Made by a program: the position numbers and the translations under genes. 64,000 nucleotides of DNA from Aureibaculum luteum (GTDB lineage: Bacteria > Bacteroidota > Bacteroidia > Flavobacteriales > Flavobacteriaceae): the NCBI RefSeq assembly GCF_003449015.1, contig NZ_QRGD01000008.1, positions 229,119-293,118 on the forward strand. Direction: 5' to 3'. Position 1 is the first letter of the stretch, and each line of letters opens with the position of its first letter. Below the pieces are notes generated by a model that saw nothing but the letters and a program-made list of their open reading frames with translations, was not told where the DNA came from and made no database searches. Shown piece after piece: positions 60,408 to 64,000 of the stretch.

Positions 60408-61856
60408 ATGATGAAGAAAGTGGAAGAGGCTTATATCAGTAGACGAAATAATGCGTTTATGGTTGAGAAAAAGACATGTGCTTTAGATACTAACAATTCC
60501 AGGGCTCATTCTCCTTTTCAATGGGTATTCAAGATTGAAAATAGTAAAGAAATGAGAGACTTCCTGAGCTCTCTCAAGGATTCTCTACAGTTTTTAGTGG
60601 ATAACTCTAAATTCCAGTTCGTTTCATCAAGATGGGAGGACGATACTGAATCCACGTCAATCCCTGGATACTCAATTTCCCAAACCAATAATGATGGCAT
60701 GATGTATCAATTCTTTGAAGATGAAAAAATATACGAAAAGCCGCCAAGTGTTCTATTTAACGACAAGAGAAGATTTTCAAAAATTCTTCGGAAGCAATTT
60801 CCTGGTTTTATTGCACATAATCCTTTTTCTAAAATAAAAAAGTTGAATATCCCAATTCTTTTGGTGACTATTCATCACTATGTCAATTATGGAGAATTCT
60901 CTATCGTTTTTTACATGGACCACACTGTTTTTGATACATACTCAGCTAATATCTTTCTTAAATTATTGTCAGAAACGTGTGCATGTATACAAGATACAGA
61001 AAAATTGAAAAAAAAGTACACAGACGTTAATAATAAACTTTCTTTTTCACACACTCTGAATAATAAGCAAATATTTGATAAAATAAACTCAGATAAGAAA
61101 TTGTCCGAAAAGGTGAATGCGTACAATCCGAACCTTGGATTTTATTTGGCAAAAATGGTTGTTAACGGTCTACTCTGGGGTGCTGGGATTTGGTTTAGGG
61201 AAGTCAAGTTTCGATTAAACCAGCAAGAAATTGATAAAATCAAAAAGTCTTATAACAACGATTTTAGATGGTGTTCTGGTTTTGAAGTGATGTTGGCTTT
61301 GGTGTATATGTCAATTTATCAAGAAGATAAAGTGATTGGGTTCAATTTGATTGTTGATATACGTTCAAGAATGAAATCAGATAAAGGGAATATAGTATTT
61401 GAAGATTACTATATTGGAAATGGAGCTTCTGGCGTTGAAATTTATGAGGTTCCAATCTATCCTCACGATCTATTCAAAACAATTGAATCAATTCATTCCG
61501 CTATCCGTGAAACATTGAAAGATCAAAAAGTCTACGACAACTTTTATGTGTTTGAAGGTGTCAGACAATTTAAAAAGGAAATCATAAGTCCGATGTTAGC
61601 TATGTTATTGGGTAAATGCAATGATAATTTCTTAACAATCAACACTTGGTTGGGCTTCGATACGGAAAATATTACATATGGTTTGCCAAGAAGTAAGGCT
61701 CTTTTATTGGGTCATCCATTTATGCCTATCATGAATTATTCCCATTTTCAGCACACGTTTTTGACAACTAATGAAGTGACTTTTTCGACAAATGTTTCGA
61801 AAAACATCAAAGTCAGTATTCCAGATCAAATTTCCAATGTGATTGCTGAGTTTTGA
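60408..61856 (+). CDS. BAHD-like / condensation-domain-superfamily acyltransferase
   Basis: A 482-residue soluble protein with a CoA-dependent acyltransferase fold: the active-site HTVFD (HxxxD, His172, Asp176) in VFYMDHTVFDTYSANIFL, and later NTWLGFDTENITYG, in the place of the DFGWG structural motif of the plant BAHD family. N- and C-terminal halves are of similar size, as in that family. It probably transfers an acyl group from a thioester to an alcohol or amine. It lies next to a SAM methyltransferase, suggesting a small modification pathway. No gene for an acyl-carrier protein is close. Confidence 0.7.
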   Translation: MMKKVEEAYISRRNNAFMVEKKTCALDTNNSRAHSPFQWVFKIENSKEMRDFLSSLKDSLQFLVDNSKFQFVSSRWEDDTESTSIPGYSISQTNNDGMMYQFFEDEKIYEKPPSVLFNDKRRFSKILRKQFPGFIAHNPFSKIKKLNIPILLVTIHHYVNYGEFSIVFYMDHTVFDTYSANIFLKLLSETCACIQDTEKLKKKYTDVNNKLSFSHTLNNKQIFDKINSDKKLSEKVNAYNPNLGFYLAKMVVNGLLWGAGIWFREVKFRLNQQEIDKIKKSYNNDFRWCSGFEVMLALVYMSIYQEDKVIGFNLIVDIRSRMKSDKGNIVFEDYYIGNGASGVEIYEVPIYPHDLFKTIESIHSAIRETLKDQKVYDNFYVFEGVRQFKKEIISPMLAMLLGKCNDNFLTINTWLGFDTENITYGLPRSKALLLGHPFMPIMNYSHFQHTFLTTNEVTFSTNVSKNIKVSIPDQISNVIAEF

Positions 61857-61890
61857 CAAATTCAAAAAGCGAAAGATAATGTAATCGAAT

Positions 61891-62112
61891 ATGAATGTAT
61901 TAGTATTTAAAACAAACCTAGGTTCTCCTCATTTAATTAAATGGATAGCACCCTATTTCAGCTCGCATCCGTGCATTTCAAAATGATCGGTAGATACGGA
62001 AGATGTGGACAATGTATTTTGTGTTGTTTCTTTTATCTTAATAGATAAAAATGTCATTCAATTAATTCTAAGTAAGGGGTTTGCATGTGAAGCTTTGCGG
62101 ATTAATGATTGA
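61891..62112 (+). pseudogene. second HMA-like copy, with an internal stop
   Basis: Translation MNVLVFKTNLGSPHLIKWIA continues HPCISK, then TGA at 61984-61986 where the intact copy has TGG (Trp), then SVDTEDVDNVF and CEALRIND. The 3-prime flanks are also shared with 60313-60365 (ATTGAAAT, CTCCACTTTTAAAAGT). It is a duplicated segment of about 260 bp. The duplication lies on both sides of the acyltransferase gene. Confidence 0.85.
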
Positions 62113-62171
62113 AATGAAAACGAAAAAATCTCCACTTTTAAAAGTTGTTAAACTAGAAAGTATAATTAAGA

Positions 62172-62819
62172 ATGATGAAGAAAATAAGTAAATCGGTAGT
62201 GTTCTGGGATAAAGCTTCAGAAAACTATGACAAGACAGAGGAACGATTTGAATATATTCATAGTAAGTCTCGAGAGCTCACTAAAAAGTATCTCAACAGC
62301 AGTAATATTGTCATGGATTATGGATGTGGAACAGGTACTACATCCCATGAAATTGCTAACAAGGTGAAAGAGATTCATGCTATTGATATATCATCTAAGA
62401 TGATTGAAATTGCAAAACGGAAAGCAATCGCTAGTAAAGTTAAAAATATAAATTTCTCGCAAACGGATATTTTTGATAAAAGGTACAAAAAGGAATCGTT
62501 TGACGTGATTTTGGCTTTCAATATGTTGCACACAGTGGCTGATCCCCAGGTAGTTTTGCAAAAGATATATGAATTGTTAAAACCTGAGGGGTTATTTATT
62601 TCTGTAACACCTTGTTTACGGGATAAAATGGCATTTTTAGTTAATATTCAGATTCAGCTTGTTCGGATATTATGCAAAATTGGAGTAATCCCAATTCCTA
62701 TTAGAAGACTTAAAAGCTCCGAGTTAGATGATTTATTGGTTAATGGAGGTTTTAAGACAATAAACACTGAAAAGTTATATAAAGGGGCATCTAGTTATTT
62801 TGTTGTAGCAAAGAAATAA
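62172..62819 (+). CDS. class I SAM-dependent methyltransferase
   Basis: A 215-residue methyltransferase with motif I MDYGCGTGTTSHEIA (binds SAM), the acidic turn IDISSKMIEIAK, and motif IV-like SFDVILAFNMLHTVADP, followed by a helix LKPEGLFISVTPC. The fold matches the methyltransferase_11/25 group; C-terminal residues 150-190 with hydrophobic helices suggest a lipophilic substrate. It follows the acyltransferase and pseudogene copy in the same direction and probably modifies the same product. Confidence 0.85.
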   Translation: MMKKISKSVVFWDKASENYDKTEERFEYIHSKSRELTKKYLNSSNIVMDYGCGTGTTSHEIANKVKEIHAIDISSKMIEIAKRKAIASKVKNINFSQTDIFDKRYKKESFDVILAFNMLHTVADPQVVLQKIYELLKPEGLFISVTPCLRDKMAFLVNIQIQLVRILCKIGVIPIPIRRLKSSELDDLLVNGGFKTINTEKLYKGASSYFVVAKK

Positions 62820-62898
62820 TAAAAGTTTCATACCGTCCGCCATAGTATGGCACTTTGGCTTAAACGACTAGAATTTATTTAATTTAAAATACAATTTT

Positions 62899-62982
62899 AT
62901 GCGTTTAACATTATTCTTTATATTATTATATATCCCTTTAAATGCTCAACACAAAATGGATTCATATTTGGATATTAGTTAA
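62899..62982 (+). pseudogene. truncated secreted-protein gene start
   Basis: ATG at 62899 opens a signal peptide MRLTLFFILLYIPLNAQHK followed by MDSYLDIS and a stop. Only the export signal and a few residues remain, so this is the 5-prime relic of a lost exported protein. Confidence 0.5.
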
Positions 62983-63261
62983 GAAGCTATTGAACAGATT
63001 GTATCATTAATCCTTGAACCTTAGAACCGAAAAACTTACTGGTGATTGTTGAACTTATGAATCATTACTTGTTTTGATTAATAAATTCTTAGTTTATTAT
63101 ATGTTGGTCAATTACCCACAACGACCTGCTAAACCAAATTGCTTTTAGTTACTGATGACTCGCATTTTCCCTAATTAGGCTGCGAGAGCTGTACTTAATA
63201 AATATGCCTTGAAGCAATTTTGGTCAGCTTTTGCTGAATGTGTTCCATCGTGTTTGTATAT

Positions 63262-63420
63262 GGGTTGTTGCGTGATTATGCACGTAATTTATCAAATAGA
63301 AACCGAATAGAAAATCTGCGAGTCCCGACGCTTCGGGATTCGTAGGTAGGCTAGAACTAGCAATAAATTTTATACGGCTTAAGTTTGTAATTCATTAAAT
63401 TAGATACACAATCAGAAAGC
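63262..63420 (-). repeat. dispersed repeat with variable hairpin, copy at 63.3 kb
   Basis: On the minus strand: TCTAATTTAATGAATTAC, CCGTATAAAATTTATTGCTA, GTTCTAGCC, hairpin CGAATCCCGA-AGCG-TCGGGACTCG (63319-63342), then ATTCGGTTTCTATTTG and ATCACGCAAC. It aligns with 18781-18921 and with 45421-45548. Confidence 0.8.
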
Positions 63421-63499
63421 ACAAAAGACAGGATTAATAAAAAACTAAATAAATTAACCGAACGCTTAAATATACACGGTGTTCTTAACTATAAAAATT

Positions 63500-63676
63500 A
63501 TGGCAGGTACAAAAGGTTCTGGTTGGGTAGGTGTTACATTATTATACCAAAAGTGTGAAATATGCACAAAGAAAAAAGTTATATACCAGCCAATTGAAGG
63601 TGTGAAACCATTTAAATGTACCGCCTGTAAAGAACGTTATTTATGCAGTAATTTAATTAGACAGACTTACGCCTAA
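63500..63676 (+). CDS. small zinc-ribbon protein
   Basis: A 58-residue protein from ATG 63500 (MAGTKGSGWVGVTLLYQKCE) with two Cys pairs, CEIC and CTAC, spaced as in a treble-clef or ribbon zinc site (KCEICTKKKVIYQPIEGVKP, FKCTACKERYLC). It resembles small flavobacterial proteins of unknown role. The upstream in-frame codons (63479) add a poor N-terminus. The gene lies between the 63.3 kb repeat and an IS1182-type insertion. Confidence 0.65.
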   Translation: MAGTKGSGWVGVTLLYQKCEICTKKKVIYQPIEGVKPFKCTACKERYLCSNLIRQTYA

Positions 63677-63900
63677 TTTTTATTGTTTAGAACGGCAGTC
63701 TGTCTAATAACTAAATCCCAATCGTTGAGAATCGCGTATTTCAATTTTTTTATAGACACCTACCCGAATATCAAAGTTATTAAATTAGGTTATTAGACAG
63801 TCTGACGGTCTCGTATAAGATTAGTTGCGGGTAGATAAGCACGAATCTTTCGGATTAACCCAGACCATAAATATATGAAAAAGCCAATGGATTAAACACT

Positions 63901-63928
63901 TTGTAGCAATTTTTTATATACGGTGTGC
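63901..63928 (-). repeat. cassette-type repeat end at the IS boundary
   Basis: In reverse CACACCGTATATAAAAAATTGCT-like sequence resembles the opening of the repeats at 27338 and 63345 (CCGTATA...AATTGC). The IS1182-type element begins at about the same point. Confidence 0.5.
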
Positions 63929-63965
63929 CTGTTGCACAAGTTAGTGATTTTTAGTATCTTGTATT

Positions 63966-64000
63966 ATGCAAGGCAAAAAAAAATATCAAGAAAAACTGTT
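63966..64000 (+). mobile_element. start of an IS1182-type transposase, cut by the window edge
   Basis: ATG at 63966 encodes MQGKKKYQEKL, the N-terminal sequence of the flavobacterial IS1182-group transposases (MQGKK-Y-EKLF is usual). The upstream GTGCCTGTTGCACAAG (63924-63939) looks like the element end. The gene continues beyond the window, so intactness cannot be judged. Confidence 0.65.

Larger units (their letters stand above)
62820..63499. other. intergenic stretch with remnant ORF and repeat
   Basis: Contains a truncated secreted-protein start at 62899-62982 and the repeat at 63262-63420. No other gene was seen. Confidence 0.6.

Noticed and set aside
63677..63830. Inverted repeat around TCTGTCTAATAAC and GTTATTAGACAG as IS ends
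   Set aside because: The matching arms are only about 12 bases, there is no transposase between them, and the nearby IS1182-type element starts later.

Overview
The window is AT-rich, densely coded DNA that looks like a chromosomal accessory region of a marine or soil Flavobacteriaceae member (phylum Bacteroidota). Supporting signs are the Bacteroides-type conjugation genes traE to traN, an RteC-type regulator, a DUF2723 membrane glycosyltransferase, a CBM9/DUF5916 outer-membrane protein, LytS/LytTR two-component genes, TATATTTG-like promoter boxes and IS110/IS3/IS1182-type remnants. No rRNA, tRNA or CRISPR array was seen.

Layout. 1-4.5 kb: end of a MauE/DoxX-like membrane gene, a PAS-AraC regulator, a small STAS-like protein and an oxoamine-synthase/GNAT fusion. 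4.6-9 kb: remnant of a conjugative or mobilizable element (RteC, excisionase-like HTH, replication-type protein, DnaC-like ATPase, intact HipB, broken HipA, and a decayed second copy of the ATPase tail). 9-15.5 kb: two toxin-antitoxin pairs, a broken lipoprotein, a small membrane protein and the DUF2723 protein, set among repeats. 15.5-31 kb: Crp/Fnr regulators, DJ-1/PfpI, NTF2-like, flavodoxin-like, TolB-TPR-LytTR, DUF5916, LytS/LytTR, DinB, DUF998, AlkD-like, SRPBCC and DUF1801 genes. 31-38.8 kb: a colinear type IV secretion block traE-F-G-I-J-K-M-N, with a divergent cell-wall amidase, but no relaxase, coupling protein or integrase in view. 39-57 kb: mostly minus-strand genes, including several broken genes, three penicillin-binding/beta-lactamase-fold proteins (two of them XRE-membrane-hydrolase fusions), an esterase, a TonB-like protein and an ECF sigma factor. 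57-64 kb: an EEP-family nuclease, a YchJ-like protein, an XRE/membrane pair, a BAHD-like acyltransferase with a methyltransferase between copies of a small HMA-like ORF, a zinc-ribbon protein, and the start of an IS1182-type transposase at the right edge.

The most unusual feature is the repeat landscape. A short site (AAAGTCTAAATAAACG or close variants) recurs at least eight times. At two unrelated genes (10372 and 39602) it abuts the start codon exactly, and the gene at 10372 ends inside the next copy. Two different toxin-antitoxin pairs sit between the same pair of flanking repeats. Longer repeats with conserved flanks and different but self-complementary central hairpins occur at 18.8, 27.4, 45.5 and 63.3 kb. 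Together these suggest an integron-like gene-cassette landscape, although no integrase is visible and the genes are not all in one orientation. Many genes carry a single frameshift or stop (hipA, a lipoprotein, a DinB lipoprotein, a LytTR regulator, a DUF1801 gene, an HMA-like copy), consistent with high turnover.
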